Part shown: positions 9,401-18,849 of the stretch, one piece after another
Layout: every line of letters begins with the position of its first letter
Numbering within the stretch: the first letter of the stretch is position 1
Source: Pseudoalteromonas sp. HM-SA03
GTDB lineage: Bacteria; Pseudomonadota; Gammaproteobacteria; Enterobacterales; Alteromonadaceae
Assembly (NCBI RefSeq): GCF_002289345.1
Contig: NZ_NSDG01000108.1
Coordinates: 1 to 32,411, forward strand
Direction: 5' to 3'
DNA: 32,411 nucleotides
The notes under the pieces: model-generated
The model's database searches: none
Seen by the model: only the letters and a program-made list of their open reading frames with translations
Told to the model about the DNA's origin: nothing
Position numbers and translations under genes: made by a program

Positions 9401-9637
9401 ATGTCTAAAGTCTGTCAAGTTACAGGTAAGCGCCCAGTGGTTGGTAACCACCGTTCGCACGCGCGCAACGCTACTAAGCGTCGCTTCCTACCTAACCTAC
9501 AAACACACCGTTTTTGGGTTGAAAGCGAAAAGCGTTTCGTTTCTCTACGCACTACTACTAAAGGTATGCGTATTATCGATAAAAAAGGCATCGACGCGGT
9601 ATTAGTAGATATCCGTGCTCGCGGCGAAAAAATTTAA
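9401..9637 (+). CDS. rpmB: 50S ribosomal protein L28
   Basis: The 78-residue protein matches bacterial L28 end to end ([21 protein letters not shown] at the N terminus, [16 protein letters not shown] at the C terminus). L28 is a basic protein of the large ribosomal subunit. It is the first gene of a two-gene operon with rpmG, 12 bp downstream, and is served by the promoter at 9282-9310. It belongs to the type with a single cysteine and no zinc ribbon. Confidence 0.98.
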   Translation: MSKVCQVTGKRPVVGNHRSHARNATKRRFLPNLQTHRFWVESEKRFVSLRTTTKGMRIIDKKGIDAVLVDIRARGEKI

Positions 9638-9649
9638 GGAGCTTAAATC

Positions 9650-9805
9650 ATGCGTGATAAGATCCGTTTAGTTTCAACTGCTGGTACTGGTTATTTCTAC
9701 ACTACCGACAAGAACAAGCGTAACATGCCTGAAAAAATGGAGATCAAAAAGTTCGACCCTAAGGTTCGTAAACACGTGATCTTCAAAGAAGCGAAAATCA
9801 AGTAA
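9650..9805 (+). CDS. rpmG: 50S ribosomal protein L33
   Basis: This 51-residue protein ([20 protein letters not shown] at the start, [10 protein letters not shown] at the end) is ribosomal protein L33. It has none of the paired cysteines of the zinc-binding form, so it is the C-minus type that does not need zinc. It starts 12 bp after rpmB, with an AAGGAG ribosome-binding site overlapping the rpmB stop codon, and ends just before a strong terminator. In E. coli mutM follows this operon; here a convergent regulator gene does. Confidence 0.97.
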   Translation: MRDKIRLVSTAGTGYFYTTDKNKRNMPEKMEIKKFDPKVRKHVIFKEAKIK

Positions 9806-9823
9806 TTCGTTTCAAGAATCAAT

Positions 9824-9856
9824 AAAAACCCAGCCTCGGCTGGGTTTTTTGTTTTT
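9824..9856. terminator. Bidirectional terminator after rpmG
   Basis: The stem AAAAACCCAGC pairs with GCTGGGTTTTT around a CTCG loop and is followed by more T residues on the plus strand. The A-run on the other side supplies a T-run for the minus strand. It therefore can end both rpmB-rpmG and the convergent regulator gene, which has its stop codon only a few bases away. Confidence 0.9.
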
Positions 9857-9861
9857 GTACT

Positions 9862-11835
9862 TTAATTTTTCACGGTTAATTGCCAAAGCTCTCCACTTGG
9901 TTGCTTCAGCTCACTGAAAACCACATCGCCATTTTGCAATATATCAAACTGTCCAATAAAGCGTTGTGGCGGAGTGAAATATAGCTTTTCTTGATGAGTC
10001 TTAAGATCAAATCGCCAGATGCTTTTGTCTTTTTCATAGTAAAGCGCATTATCTCTGAGCCGCCAATTCAGCCAATTTCTCACCGGTACATCCGTCACAA
10101 CTACAGACTCTTGCCCGTCTTCCAGTTGCCAAATTCCGGGCTGTGTAAACTTGGTAAAATACAACACATTATTAAGCTTGTAGCCGCTGTAGCCACCTTG
10201 TGTTGTAAGTTGCTGATGTTGGTTTGTTATTAGATTTAGAGACCATAACTGCCAACTACCAGAGCGTTCACTGCTGTAAATGATTTCATGGTCATCTTGG
10301 CTGTAATTGGCAACGTAAGGCTTAAGCTCAGTACCTATAAGTTGTGTTGTTTTTTGACTGTTGATAGCAAACTGGTAAATGGCGTCTTGATATTCATACA
10401 ATATTGTTGAGGCATCGTGGTTAAGTTGAAAGCGTTGAAAATTAAATACGTGAGGCAAGTCAACTTGAGTGTGTTGTTGTGTTTCAGTGTCGATAGACCA
10501 TAAAGCGGAATGCGCGCCGTGATCCGAAATATACCAAACTCGCGGTATTTGATTTGCGCGAGGTAAGCGATTCAATGCCTGATTATCAACAAGTGGTGAA
10601 AAGGTTTGCTCCGATATGTCGAAAAGGTGAATTAGGCTAGTTAACTTATATTGATTAAAGAGCAGGGTCTCATTGTTATCTTGTAATACTAGGCTTTCGA
10701 TTGGTGCTGTGAGCTTGTGAAGCAGTTTTACTTTGCTCGATTTTATATCAGTGCGATAAATGCTACTGCCTGCGCTAAAGTAAATAGATTGACCGCTAGC
10801 AGACCAAGTCAGTGCCGTGAGATTATAAGGTAACTTAACGGTGCTCTTGACTGACATGCTTGGGTAATCGTACACCGTCAGTTCGTGCTTATCTTCTCCA
10901 AGATAGCGCGCGGCGGCGAGTTGGTCTTTGGTTGTGGATAAGCTAAATAGATGGTCGCCCCTGAGGTTTCCTGAGATTGGAGGAAGCGTTAACTGGATAT
11001 GCTGCTTTGTATTCAAGTCGAAACGGTAAAGGCCGTATCCACTATGTATATTTGTGCGTTTTCGATAAATGATTTCGTGCGGATTTGCGCCCCATATTAG
11101 TTTAATGTTTTCGATAGGCTGGCAAGAGAATAGCGTAGTGTGCTGTGCCTGAGCGATATCAAACTGTTTTACGGTACAGCCATTCTCATCGTCAATATAG
11201 GTAATGTGTTTGGCGTCTGAGCTTAAGGCTTGTGTGCTGATGTTGCCAGAAAACAGCTTTCTATTTTGCTTGCTGTGATTGAGCCATAACTCCGATTGCT
11301 GAGTGTTCGTAGGATGCAGGTAACTAAAGTTTTTATATTGAGGCGCGCTACTTAACTGCAGTTCAATACCGCTCTGGCTCGTTAATTTTTGGGGCTCGAG
11401 TGGTTCGTTATTTTGCGCTGGCTGCATGAGCTGATAGGCAATAAACGCACATACGCTGGTAATAAGTAGTGAAGCACCTAAAAGTGGCACGATCCGGGAG
11501 CTGGTCTTATTTATTGTTGCCGGAGTATGACTTGTGGCCGCGGGAATAAGTCGATATCCAAGAGTAGGGATAGTCTCTATATACTCAGTTTTACCATCTA
11601 ATTTATTCATATACTGGCGCAACGTCGACACGGCTTTATTGATTGCACTCTCTGTGACTACGCGACTTTGCCACACTTCTGCAATGAGCTTATCGCGCGA
11701 AACAACATTACCATTTGCTGCAATTAAGGTTTGTAGCAATAAGTATGGCTTAGGCTCAAGTCTGATGGAGTCTGTGCTACTCGTCAGCGTTCGATTAACC
11801 GTATCAAACCGAATGGCTGCAATCTCATAGCGCAT
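9862..11835 (-). CDS. Membrane-anchored winged-helix regulator (ToxR/CadC type) with C-terminal propeller-like domain
   Basis: The 657-residue protein has three parts. Residues about 1-98 form an OmpR/PhoB-type winged helix (RLEPKPYLLLQTLIAANGNV, then ESAINKAVSTLRQYM and the YIETIPTLGYRL wing). A single hydrophobic segment at about 114-137 should cross the inner membrane. The remaining 500 residues are predicted periplasmic and contain repeated strand patterns (TWSASGQSIYFSAG, YSQDDHEIIYSSERSGSWQLW) typical of TolB/WD40-like propellers. ToxR and CadC are the known precedents for a DNA-binding domain controlled directly by a periplasmic sensor without phosphorylation; there is no receiver domain here. 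It diverges from a lipoprotein esterase gene, which is its most likely target along with itself. The ligand is unknown. Confidence 0.88.
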   Translation of the reverse strand: MRYEIAAIRFDTVNRTLTSSTDSIRLEPKPYLLLQTLIAANGNVVSRDKLIAEVWQSRVVTESAINKAVSTLRQYMNKLDGKTEYIETIPTLGYRLIPAATSHTPATINKTSSRIVPLLGASLLITSVCAFIAYQLMQPAQNNEPLEPQKLTSQSGIELQLSSAPQYKNFSYLHPTNTQQSELWLNHSKQNRKLFSGNISTQALSSDAKHITYIDDENGCTVKQFDIAQAQHTTLFSCQPIENIKLIWGANPHEIIYRKRTNIHSGYGLYRFDLNTKQHIQLTLPPISGNLRGDHLFSLSTTKDQLAAARYLGEDKHELTVYDYPSMSVKSTVKLPYNLTALTWSASGQSIYFSAGSSIYRTDIKSSKVKLLHKLTAPIESLVLQDNNETLLFNQYKLTSLIHLFDISEQTFSPLVDNQALNRLPRANQIPRVWYISDHGAHSALWSIDTETQQHTQVDLPHVFNFQRFQLNHDASTILYEYQDAIYQFAINSQKTTQLIGTELKPYVANYSQDDHEIIYSSERSGSWQLWSLNLITNQHQQLTTQGGYSGYKLNNVLYFTKFTQPGIWQLEDGQESVVVTDVPVRNWLNWRLRDNALYYEKDKSIWRFDLKTHQEKLYFTPPQRFIGQFDILQNGDVVFSELKQPSGELWQLTVKN

Positions 11836-11966
11836 TTATTATCCCTTTGATTATATTGTTTATATTTATTGGTAAGGAATTCCTCACAACGATTTCATGT
11901 GAATTCGTCGCGCCCTTTTTCAAAGTATTTAGAGTACATGAAAACAATAAAATAGGAATGGCCAAC
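11836..11966. promoter_or_regulatory. Divergent control region of the regulator and esterase genes
   Basis: This 131-bp region separates two divergent genes. It contains the 10-bp palindrome AGGAATTCCT (11875-11884), and AGGA at 11954-11957 sits 9 nt before the chosen esterase start. No clear -35/-10 pair was settled on. A binding site for the adjacent winged-helix regulator is expected here by analogy with CadC/ToxR-type pairs, but none is demonstrated. Confidence 0.35.
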
Positions 11967-13790
11967 ATGACAAGTCGAATGTTTTTAAAACAGGCTTTAG
12001 GTTTAACACTCGCAGCTTTAGTCGCGGGCTGTGGTAGCAGTAGCGACAGCAAAAAGGCGTTAAGCAATGATGATGGAGTGTTAAAGCCCGTAAATGGTTT
12101 TGAGGTTCATCAACTCAATGAGCGTTACTATTATATGAAGCCGATTGAAAAGCCACATAAAGCGTTCAAGTTGATGTTGGCCTTTCATGGTTCTGGAGGG
12201 ACAGCTTACGGTATGGCAGGTTTAACCAAGCTACATGAGCAAAGCGATGATTATATTGTTGTTTATCCCAAATCAAAAAACGAAGAATGGAATGAAGGCT
12301 GTGGTTGTAACAAGGCACATCGTTTAGGTGTAGATGACTTAGGCTTTGTTGATCAGATGATTGCAGAAATAAAAGCCAAATATGATGTCATTGACGGTGA
12401 AATTTATGCGACCGGCTTTTCTCAAGGCGGGTTATTTGTACAAAACTTATTATGTAACCGCTCGGAGACGTTTAATGCGATAGTAACGGTTGCAGCACCT
12501 ATGTCCTACCAATTAGGTGATAGCTGTAACTTTTCGACACCTACAAACTACCGAATTATGCACGGTAAAGCAGACTCAGTATTGCCTTATAATGGCAAAA
12601 GTCACGCAAATTTTGGGCTACTCTCATCACCTCAAGCGATTAAAATTATTGCTAATCTAAATTATGAGGCTGCTTTATCTGTTGATGAAGAAATAGCGGG
12701 AGGCGTGACGTTAACTCACTATCCTAATCGCAATACTCAAACGCAGCTCATTAGTGTAGACGGGGCTCGTCATAGTTGGAATTTACCACCTGTTCAAACC
12801 ACCGAATCAATAATGGCATTTTTTGAATCGACAAGTCGTTATGCGCTGCCTCAAGGCTCTGATCTTATCGCAATAAATAACGATTATTACCATGTTCGAC
12901 AATTAAAACAACATGCAGATAAGCCAACCGTGGTCATGCTCTCAGGTGCGAATATGCATTTTCATAGCGACAGCGCTTGGTTCGCGTTACTTCAGCCTTA
13001 CTTGGCAGACAGTTTCAATGTTTACGTCATTGATAGGCTAGGGCAGGGATTAAGTAGTGTAGATGACACGCCTTCCATGAATAAATTTGCACACGACCTC
13101 CCTGTACTATTTGAAAAGCTCAATCTCAGTGATGTGCATTTGTTGAGTTACGCAAATAGTAACTCGGTGCCGCTAATTGCGATGCAAAAATCACAGGAGT
13201 TTCAACAAAAGATAGCCAGCATGTTGTGGCTAGACCCAGATATTTTACTGCCACATTCTATTGCTCAGTATCAAGGTTATCCAGTTGATGTTTATCGTCA
13301 ATACGGACAAGACTTGATTGATCATGTTGCTGCTGGTAATTGGCAAGAAAAGATGGATAGCAAAATAGCTGAAGAGCAGGCGCATATTGAAACCCTGCTT
13401 GAAGGAAGCGAGTTTGCAGACTACATGGATTGGCAATATTTCAATCACATAATGCAAACCCGCCACGGTGTTGCAGCTCAACTTACTCGAGTACACGAAA
13501 TGATGAACTACCATGATGACTTGGAGTTAGTAAGAAACTGGCAGCCAGACAGCAGCATTCCTATTTCAGTGATAGATAGTGAGTTTGAAAAACTAGATAT
13601 TGCAAATGCAGACTCTGAAGAAGCGAAAGCCAATCTAATAAAATGGGAAGCAGAGGGACGTAAATGGTCACAAGAAGTTGCTGAAACCAGTGGTGGGCAG
13701 TATTTACCAATATCATCAACTGAGCACCTGATCCCATTTACCCACCCTGAGCTTATTAAGCAGGCATTGACTGAGCTTGCGAGCCAATGA
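11967..13790 (+). CDS. Lipoprotein with two alpha/beta-hydrolase domains (PHB-depolymerase-like esterase plus degenerate second domain)
   Basis: The 607-residue protein starts with a lipoprotein signal peptide ending VAGC (lipid attachment at Cys22). The residue after the cysteine is Gly, which by the Lol rule suggests outer-membrane placement. Domain 1 (about 50-290) resembles LpqC/PHB-depolymerase-type esterases, with Ser152 in GFSQGG, Asp203 in HGKADS and His269 in GARHSW. Domain 2 (about 300-605) has the layout of a second alpha/beta hydrolase, including a late His587 (TEHLIPF). Where the nucleophile elbow should read GxSxG it reads SYANS (394-398), so the serine seems replaced by Ala396 and the domain is probably not catalytic. 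The ATG at 11967 is preferred to upstream starts because it has a well-spaced AGGA and gives a clean lipobox signal. Substrate unknown; ester or polyester hydrolysis is inferred from domain 1. Confidence 0.83.
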   Translation: MTSRMFLKQALGLTLAALVAGCGSSSDSKKALSNDDGVLKPVNGFEVHQLNERYYYMKPIEKPHKAFKLMLAFHGSGGTAYGMAGLTKLHEQSDDYIVVYPKSKNEEWNEGCGCNKAHRLGVDDLGFVDQMIAEIKAKYDVIDGEIYATGFSQGGLFVQNLLCNRSETFNAIVTVAAPMSYQLGDSCNFSTPTNYRIMHGKADSVLPYNGKSHANFGLLSSPQAIKIIANLNYEAALSVDEEIAGGVTLTHYPNRNTQTQLISVDGARHSWNLPPVQTTESIMAFFESTSRYALPQGSDLIAINNDYYHVRQLKQHADKPTVVMLSGANMHFHSDSAWFALLQPYLADSFNVYVIDRLGQGLSSVDDTPSMNKFAHDLPVLFEKLNLSDVHLLSYANSNSVPLIAMQKSQEFQQKIASMLWLDPDILLPHSIAQYQGYPVDVYRQYGQDLIDHVAAGNWQEKMDSKIAEEQAHIETLLEGSEFADYMDWQYFNHIMQTRHGVAAQLTRVHEMMNYHDDLELVRNWQPDSSIPISVIDSEFEKLDIANADSEEAKANLIKWEAEGRKWSQEVAETSGGQYLPISSTEHLIPFTHPELIKQALTELASQ

Positions 13791-13841
13791 CACCAATCCA
13801 GTTTGCTAGATGAGCGCTTGAAGCGTTGAATTAACATATAG

Positions 13842-13880
13842 AAAACGCGAGGTAGAAATCGACTCGCGTTTTTCATTTTT
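13842..13880. terminator. Bidirectional terminator between esterase and gor
   Basis: AAAACGCGAG (13842-13851) pairs perfectly with CTCGCGTTTT (13863-13872), followed by a T-rich tract on the plus strand. The genes on either side converge (esterase stop at 13790, gor stop at 13907), and the A-run on the left can serve the minus strand. Confidence 0.8.
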
Positions 13881-13906
13881 AAAACCTAATGAATTAAATA
13901 ATAAGG

Positions 13907-15265
13907 TTAACGCATAGTAACAAACTCCTCGGAGCCGGTTGGGTGTATCGCGACTACCGAGTCAAAGTCTGCTTTGGTTGCGCCCATCTTCATAGCGACG
14001 GCGAATCCTTGGATCATCTCATCTACGGCAAAGCCGATGCCGTGTAGGCCCACTACGGTTTCTTCCGGGCCTGCGCATACAAGTTTCATGCGACACGGTT
14101 GGCGGTGCTGAGTGACCGCGGTGTACATTGCAGCAAAGGTAGAGGTATAGACCTTGATGTTGTCTTTACCGTACTTTTCTTCCGCTTCTGGCTCTGTTAG
14201 ACCAATGGTGCCAATCGGTGGGTGGCTAAAGACGACGGTAGGGACTAGATCGTAATCCATTTTTGCGTTTGGTAATTCCGGATTGAATAGGCGCTCGGCT
14301 AGCATTCTACCTGCTTTTACGGCTACCGGAGTAAGCTCTATACCACCATCCATAATATCACCGAGCGCGTAGATACCTTTGGCTGAGGTGTTTTGCCATT
14401 CGTCGACTTTAATATGGCCGCTAGGCGTGGTTTCTACATCTGTCGCAGCGAGGTTGATAAGATCAGTCATTGGTTCACGACCAATTGCCCAGATCAGTTT
14501 GTCTACGGTGTAAGACTCACCATTCTCAAGATGTAAGGTGACTGAGCCATCCTCTTCTTTGGTCACTGACTGTGGTACTGCGTGAGTGTGCAGCGTTGGA
14601 CCTTCTTTTTCCATTACCTCAGTTAAGGTTTCAACCAAGATAGGATCAAAATTACGAAGTGGGGCGTGCTTACGAACAAATAGGTGGGTTTCTGTGCCCA
14701 AGCTGTGCAATACGCCCGCAAGCTCTACCGCGATATAACCCGCGCCCACAACCGCGACGCGGCGAGGTTGCTCTTTAAGCTCAAAGAAACCGTTTGAATC
14801 GATACCGTGCTCAGCGCCTGGAATATTAGGGATCGTTGGGCGGCCACCTACGGTAATATTGATATGATCGGCAGTGTAGTGCTCGCCGTTGACCTCAATG
14901 GTGTTGTTATCAACAAACTTAGCAAAGCCATTGATCACGGTGACGCCATTTTTTGCTAGGTAGCCGTTGTAACCTTGGTGAATACGGCCAATGTAGGCTT
15001 CGCGGCTTTCTACCAGCTTACCCCAATCGAAGTTCTTTAGTTCAACATCAAAACCATAATCTGGTGCGTATAGTTTAATGGCTTCAGCAACTTGAGCACC
15101 GTGCCACATCGCTTTTTTTGGAACGCAGCCCACGTTTACACAAGTACCGCCTAAGTGCTTTGCTTCTATTAATGCCACCTTGGCACCTCGCATCGCCGCT
15201 CGGTTTGCAGATGCGATCCCGCCGCTACCGCCACCGATTGCGATATAGTCAAAATGTTGAGCCAT
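13907..15265 (-). CDS. gor: Glutathione-disulfide reductase
   Basis: Gor reduces oxidised glutathione with NADPH and keeps the cytosolic thiol pool reduced. The 452-residue protein has the N-terminal FAD-binding motif IGGGSGG (about 10-16), the redox-active disulfide Cys42/Cys47 in [13 protein letters not shown], and a second nucleotide-binding motif [10 protein letters not shown] near 173-182. This is followed by [12 protein letters not shown], whose two arginines fit NADPH rather than NADH. The C-terminal catalytic pair is His441/Glu446 in HPTGSEEF. The extra arginine pattern separates it from dihydrolipoamide dehydrogenase and mercuric reductase. It diverges from prlC across 192 bp. In E. 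coli gor also lies close to prlC. Confidence 0.96.
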   Translation of the reverse strand: MAQHFDYIAIGGGSGGIASANRAAMRGAKVALIEAKHLGGTCVNVGCVPKKAMWHGAQVAEAIKLYAPDYGFDVELKNFDWGKLVESREAYIGRIHQGYNGYLAKNGVTVINGFAKFVDNNTIEVNGEHYTADHINITVGGRPTIPNIPGAEHGIDSNGFFELKEQPRRVAVVGAGYIAVELAGVLHSLGTETHLFVRKHAPLRNFDPILVETLTEVMEKEGPTLHTHAVPQSVTKEEDGSVTLHLENGESYTVDKLIWAIGREPMTDLINLAATDVETTPSGHIKVDEWQNTSAKGIYALGDIMDGGIELTPVAVKAGRMLAERLFNPELPNAKMDYDLVPTVVFSHPPIGTIGLTEPEAEEKYGKDNIKVYTSTFAAMYTAVTQHRQPCRMKLVCAGPEETVVGLHGIGFAVDEMIQGFAVAMKMGATKADFDSVVAIHPTGSEEFVTMR

Positions 15266-15457
15266 AAAAATTCCTCGCCAATTATTTGTTTTGCTTAAAC
15301 CCTACTGCTTTAAACTCGACTACTTTATATTAAGTAAATAGCACAAGTGCACAACCGAAGACCGATATTAAGCAAAAATCTGTTCAGATACTTGTAAATG
15401 CGGTCATTCACCCTTATTTCAACCTCAATATTAGATTAGAAAATAAAGAGCGTGCCC

Positions 15458-17497
15458 ATGAGTAACCCATTAATCGGGCTAGAAGGATTGCCTCCTTTTT
15501 CGAAAATTAAGCCTGAACATATTGTTGAAGCATTAAAATCTGCCATTGCGCACTGTCGTGAAACTATCGACACTGTTTTAGCGCAGTCGAATTATACCTG
15601 GGACAACTTTGTACTACCGCTGGAAGAAGCGGACGATAAACTTAGCCGCATGTGGTCGCCGGTATCGCATATGCACTCCGTGGTCAATTCAGAGGCGCTG
15701 CGTAAGGCTTACGATGAGTGTTTGCCATTAATCTCTGAATATTCGACTTATTGTGGCCAACATCAAGGGTTATATGAAGCCTATAAAGCAGTAAAAGAGT
15801 CAGCTGAGTTTGGTAACTTAACGATTGCTCAGCAAACGTCGGTGGATAATGCACTGCGTGATTTTCAACTTTCTGGCATTGCGCTTGAAGCTGCGAAGCA
15901 AAAACGCTATGGCGAAATTGTGGTACGGCTGTCGGAGTTGGCATCAAAGTTTGGTAACAATGTAATGGATGCCACTCAGGCATGGCAAAAGCATATTACT
16001 GATGAGTCTGATTTAACTGGGCTACCTGAGTCTGCCTTGGCACTTGCCGCTCATACTGCCGAGTCCAAAGGATTAGAGGGCTGGGTATTTACGCTAGATA
16101 TTCCTTCTTACCTTCCTGTGATGACTTACGCAGATAGCCAAGCGCTCCGTGAAGAGGCTTATCGTGCGTTTGTAACCCGTGCTTCGGATCAAGGGCCTAA
16201 TGCTGGCGAGTTTGATAACTCAGCGATTATGCATGAAGCACTTACGCTTAGACACGAGCTGGCTCAGTTACTTGGCTTTTCTAGTTTTGCAGAAAAATCA
16301 CTGGCAACCAAAATGGCTGAGACGCCAGAGCAAGTGTTTAAATTTCTGAATGATCTTGCTGCTAAGTCAAAACCACAAGCCGAGCAAGAAGTGGCTGAAC
16401 TCCGTGACTATGCGAATAAAGAACACGGCGTAACTGAGTTAAAACCTTGGGATTACGCATATTATGGTGAAAAGTTAAAACAAGCTAAGTATGCAATTTC
16501 TGACGAAGCACTGCGCCCTTATTTCCCTGAACATAAGGTACTTGCCGGTTTGTTTGAAACCGTAAACCGTTTGTTTGGGATCCGTGTGAGTGAAGTCAAA
16601 GACGTTGATATTTATCATCCAGACGTACGTTTTTTTGCTATTCACGATGATAAAGGTGAGTTGCGTGGTCATTTCTATCTCGACCTATATGCCCGTGAAC
16701 ATAAGCGTGGTGGTGCTTGGATGGATGACTGCATGGGCCGAAAAGTACGCGCAAATGGTGAGTTGCAGACTCCTGTTGCTTATTTAGTGTGTAACTTCAA
16801 TAAAGCCGTTGGTAATAAACCTGCGCTATTTACCCATAATGAAGTAACCACTTTATTCCATGAGTTTGGTCACGGCATTCATCACATGCTAACGCAAGTG
16901 GATGCAGCGCCAGTTGCGGGTATTAATGGTGTGGCATGGGATGCGGTTGAGCTGCCAAGTCAGTTTTTAGAAAACTGGTGCTATGAAGAAGAAGCGCTGA
17001 ACTTCATTTCAGGGCACTATGAAACGGGTGAACCGTTACCAAAAGAAATGTTAGACAAGTTACTCGCGGCAAAGAACTTCCAATCAGCCATGCAAATGCT
17101 GCGTCAGTTGGAGTTTTCGTTGTTTGATTTTCATATCCACGCAGACTTTGAGCCAAATACGGATTGCCAAATTCAAGCCACGCTCAATGCGGTGCGTGAA
17201 CGTACCGCAGTTGTAAAAGCGCCTGAGTTTAATCGCTTCCAGCATAGCTTTAGCCACATTTTTGCTGGTGGTTATAGTGCGGGTTACTATTCTTATAAGT
17301 GGGCTGAAGTGCTGTCTGCGGATGCGTTTTCTAAGTTTGAAGAAGAAGGGATATTCAACCCGCAAACCGGGCGTGAATTTATGCATCACATTCTTGAAAA
17401 AGGTGGATCGGAAGCGCCAATGGTGCTGTTTACCCGCTTCCGTGGTCGAGAGCCAAAAGTGGATGCGTTGCTGCGCCACAGCGGGATTGCCGCCTAA
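15458..17497 (+). CDS. prlC: Oligopeptidase A (M3 zinc metallopeptidase)
   Basis: PrlC is a cytosolic zinc endopeptidase that degrades short peptides, including cleaved signal peptides. The 679-residue product matches the family length. The zinc site is HEFGH at His468, Glu469 and His472, within TLFHEFGHGIHHML, almost the same position as in E. coli. The C terminus (FRGREPKVDALLRHSGI) is also typical. The ATG at 15458 is chosen over a GTG two codons upstream because AAAGAG at 15445-15450 is correctly spaced only for the ATG, and the resulting MSNPLIGLEGLPPFSKI fits the enterobacterial N terminus. It is followed by its own terminator. In E. coli rsmJ is directly next to prlC; here a response regulator gene intervenes. 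Confidence 0.96.
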   Translation: MSNPLIGLEGLPPFSKIKPEHIVEALKSAIAHCRETIDTVLAQSNYTWDNFVLPLEEADDKLSRMWSPVSHMHSVVNSEALRKAYDECLPLISEYSTYCGQHQGLYEAYKAVKESAEFGNLTIAQQTSVDNALRDFQLSGIALEAAKQKRYGEIVVRLSELASKFGNNVMDATQAWQKHITDESDLTGLPESALALAAHTAESKGLEGWVFTLDIPSYLPVMTYADSQALREEAYRAFVTRASDQGPNAGEFDNSAIMHEALTLRHELAQLLGFSSFAEKSLATKMAETPEQVFKFLNDLAAKSKPQAEQEVAELRDYANKEHGVTELKPWDYAYYGEKLKQAKYAISDEALRPYFPEHKVLAGLFETVNRLFGIRVSEVKDVDIYHPDVRFFAIHDDKGELRGHFYLDLYAREHKRGGAWMDDCMGRKVRANGELQTPVAYLVCNFNKAVGNKPALFTHNEVTTLFHEFGHGIHHMLTQVDAAPVAGINGVAWDAVELPSQFLENWCYEEEALNFISGHYETGEPLPKEMLDKLLAAKNFQSAMQMLRQLEFSLFDFHIHADFEPNTDCQIQATLNAVRERTAVVKAPEFNRFQHSFSHIFAGGYSAGYYSYKWAEVLSADAFSKFEEEGIFNPQTGREFMHHILEKGGSEAPMVLFTRFRGREPKVDALLRHSGIAA

Positions 17498-17515
17498 TTA
17501 TATTTCCACTCCAAG

Positions 17516-17541
17516 CGCCTTCTTCTGAAGGCGTTTTTTTT
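17516..17541 (+). terminator. Rho-independent terminator of prlC
   Basis: A 7-bp GC-rich stem (CGCCTTC at 17516-17522, GAAGGCG at 17527-17533, loop TTCT) is followed by eight T residues. It lies 19 bp after the prlC stop codon. Confidence 0.92.
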
Positions 17542-17623
17542 GTCTTAGAAAGTGTGGCTTTTTGTTAGCAAATTCAATATCTCTGACTATTCTATAAAGA
17601 TATGAATTAATAGGGAAAGCCAC

Positions 17624-18775
17624 ATGATGAAACTGGTTCTTGCCATTGATGATGACAAACTCGTCCATCACATTGTTGACGAGGCGCTATCGCGCACTTG
17701 CAAAATATTACATGCGAAAAATGGTGAGGAAGGCTTACGGTTGGCTAAAAAATATCGTCCAGATATTATTTTGCTCGATGTCGAGATGCCCGGGCTGTCG
17801 GGCTTTGAGGTATGTGAGCAACTCAAAAAACTAGAGGACACCACTGAGATCCCGGTTATGTTTTTGTCTTCTCGTGCTGATATTTCAGAGCGGATGCGGG
17901 GCTATAACGCCGGTGCCGCAGACTATATAGTCAAACCTTTTAACGCCGGAGAGTTATTAGCGCGTATTAATGTTCTTGATGACTATAGAAAAACTTCCTC
18001 ACAGCTCAAACAAGACGTACAGCGCGCCCAAATTACAGCTGAAATCGCCATGACCGACTCTGGTGATATGGGCCGTATAATGCGCTACGTAGGGCAATCG
18101 TATCATGCACATGATCTCAATACTTTGAGCACTCATTTTTTAGAGTTTTTTATGCCGATGGAGCTCGATGTTGCGGTGGCTTTTTGGTATCACCAAGATG
18201 CGATGTTTTACTCCAGCGAGGGAGCGATTCAACCAATAGAGCAAGAGCTATTTGAGAAGCACAAAGATGGTAGCCGCTTCGTTGATTTTGGGCGCAGGAC
18301 TATTATTAATTACCCTAAAGTTTCTTTGCTGATTAAGAATATGCCAGTAGATGATGTTGCGGTTTATGGTCGTTATAAAGATTTGTTTCCGCACATACTG
18401 GAAGCCACTGATGCCAAAATTAAAGATATGGAAGTCAGTGAAGATGCGCTCAATAAAGTGGAACATATCGGGCAAGTATTTGCTGAGCTGAGCGATCATT
18501 TAAGCGGCGTTGGCGATCATTACAGCGGTAAAGTTGCAGAGTTTCAGGCTGTGCTGGAAAGCGACAAGCTTGCAGTTTTAGCCTCAAGTGAAAGAGAGCA
18601 GTTGCAAGAACTCTATGAGCATTTCACTTATTTAAGCGATGAGCTAACCATAATTAAATATAAGTTAGGTGAGGTGACTGAGGTACGTCAGCAGCTTATA
18701 GAGAGTTTAAACAAAATAGCGAAACCTTGGGGTGAGGATGAAGTGGCGTCGCAGGCTGATATTGAACTGTTTTAA
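17624..18775 (+). CDS. Orphan response regulator with uncharacterised C-terminal output region
   Basis: The 383-residue protein begins with a complete receiver domain (about 3-120): acidic cluster Asp9-Asp11, phosphoacceptor Asp52 in ILLDVEMP, and switch residue Lys104 in YIVKPF. The receiver should be phosphorylated by a histidine kinase, but none is encoded nearby. Residues about 121-383 contain no recognised DNA-binding, GGDEF, EAL or HD-GYP motif. There is a predicted helical stretch, a compact middle part (about 150-265, [21 protein letters not shown] onward) that might be GAF-like, and a C-terminal helical, coiled-coil-like tail (about 270-365). An AGGGA 7 nt before the first ATG supports the start; the adjacent second ATG is an alternative. 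It sits between prlC and rsmJ, which are neighbours in E. coli. An MCP gene follows two genes later, so a chemotaxis or motility link is possible but unproven. Confidence 0.87.
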   Translation: MMKLVLAIDDDKLVHHIVDEALSRTCKILHAKNGEEGLRLAKKYRPDIILLDVEMPGLSGFEVCEQLKKLEDTTEIPVMFLSSRADISERMRGYNAGAADYIVKPFNAGELLARINVLDDYRKTSSQLKQDVQRAQITAEIAMTDSGDMGRIMRYVGQSYHAHDLNTLSTHFLEFFMPMELDVAVAFWYHQDAMFYSSEGAIQPIEQELFEKHKDGSRFVDFGRRTIINYPKVSLLIKNMPVDDVAVYGRYKDLFPHILEATDAKIKDMEVSEDALNKVEHIGQVFAELSDHLSGVGDHYSGKVAEFQAVLESDKLAVLASSEREQLQELYEHFTYLSDELTIIKYKLGEVTEVRQQLIESLNKIAKPWGEDEVASQADIELF

Positions 18776-18790
18776 GCCACTGGATAATCA

Positions 18791-18819
18791 AAGACACTAG
18801 AAAGGGAAAGGGGTATACT
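18791..18819 (+). promoter_or_regulatory. Candidate promoter of rsmJ
   Basis: AAGACA (18791-18796) and TATACT (18814-18819) are 17 bp apart and match the sigma70 boxes at four and five positions. The predicted start near 18826 leaves a leader of about 25 nt containing the GGGAG ribosome-binding site at 18839-18843. Confidence 0.45.
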
Positions 18820-18849
18820 GCCACGGTTGGTAACCCTTGGGAGCTTAGC

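Noticed and set aside
11847-11966. Longer N terminus for the lipoprotein esterase
   Set aside because: The upstream extension adds 40 residues before a perfect lipoprotein signal peptide and lacks a ribosome-binding site; the ATG at 11967 has AGGA at the right distance.
15452-15457. GTG start for prlC
   Set aside because: The AAAGAG at 15445-15450 would be only 1 nt away from the GTG; it is correctly spaced for the ATG at 15458, which also matches the family N terminus.
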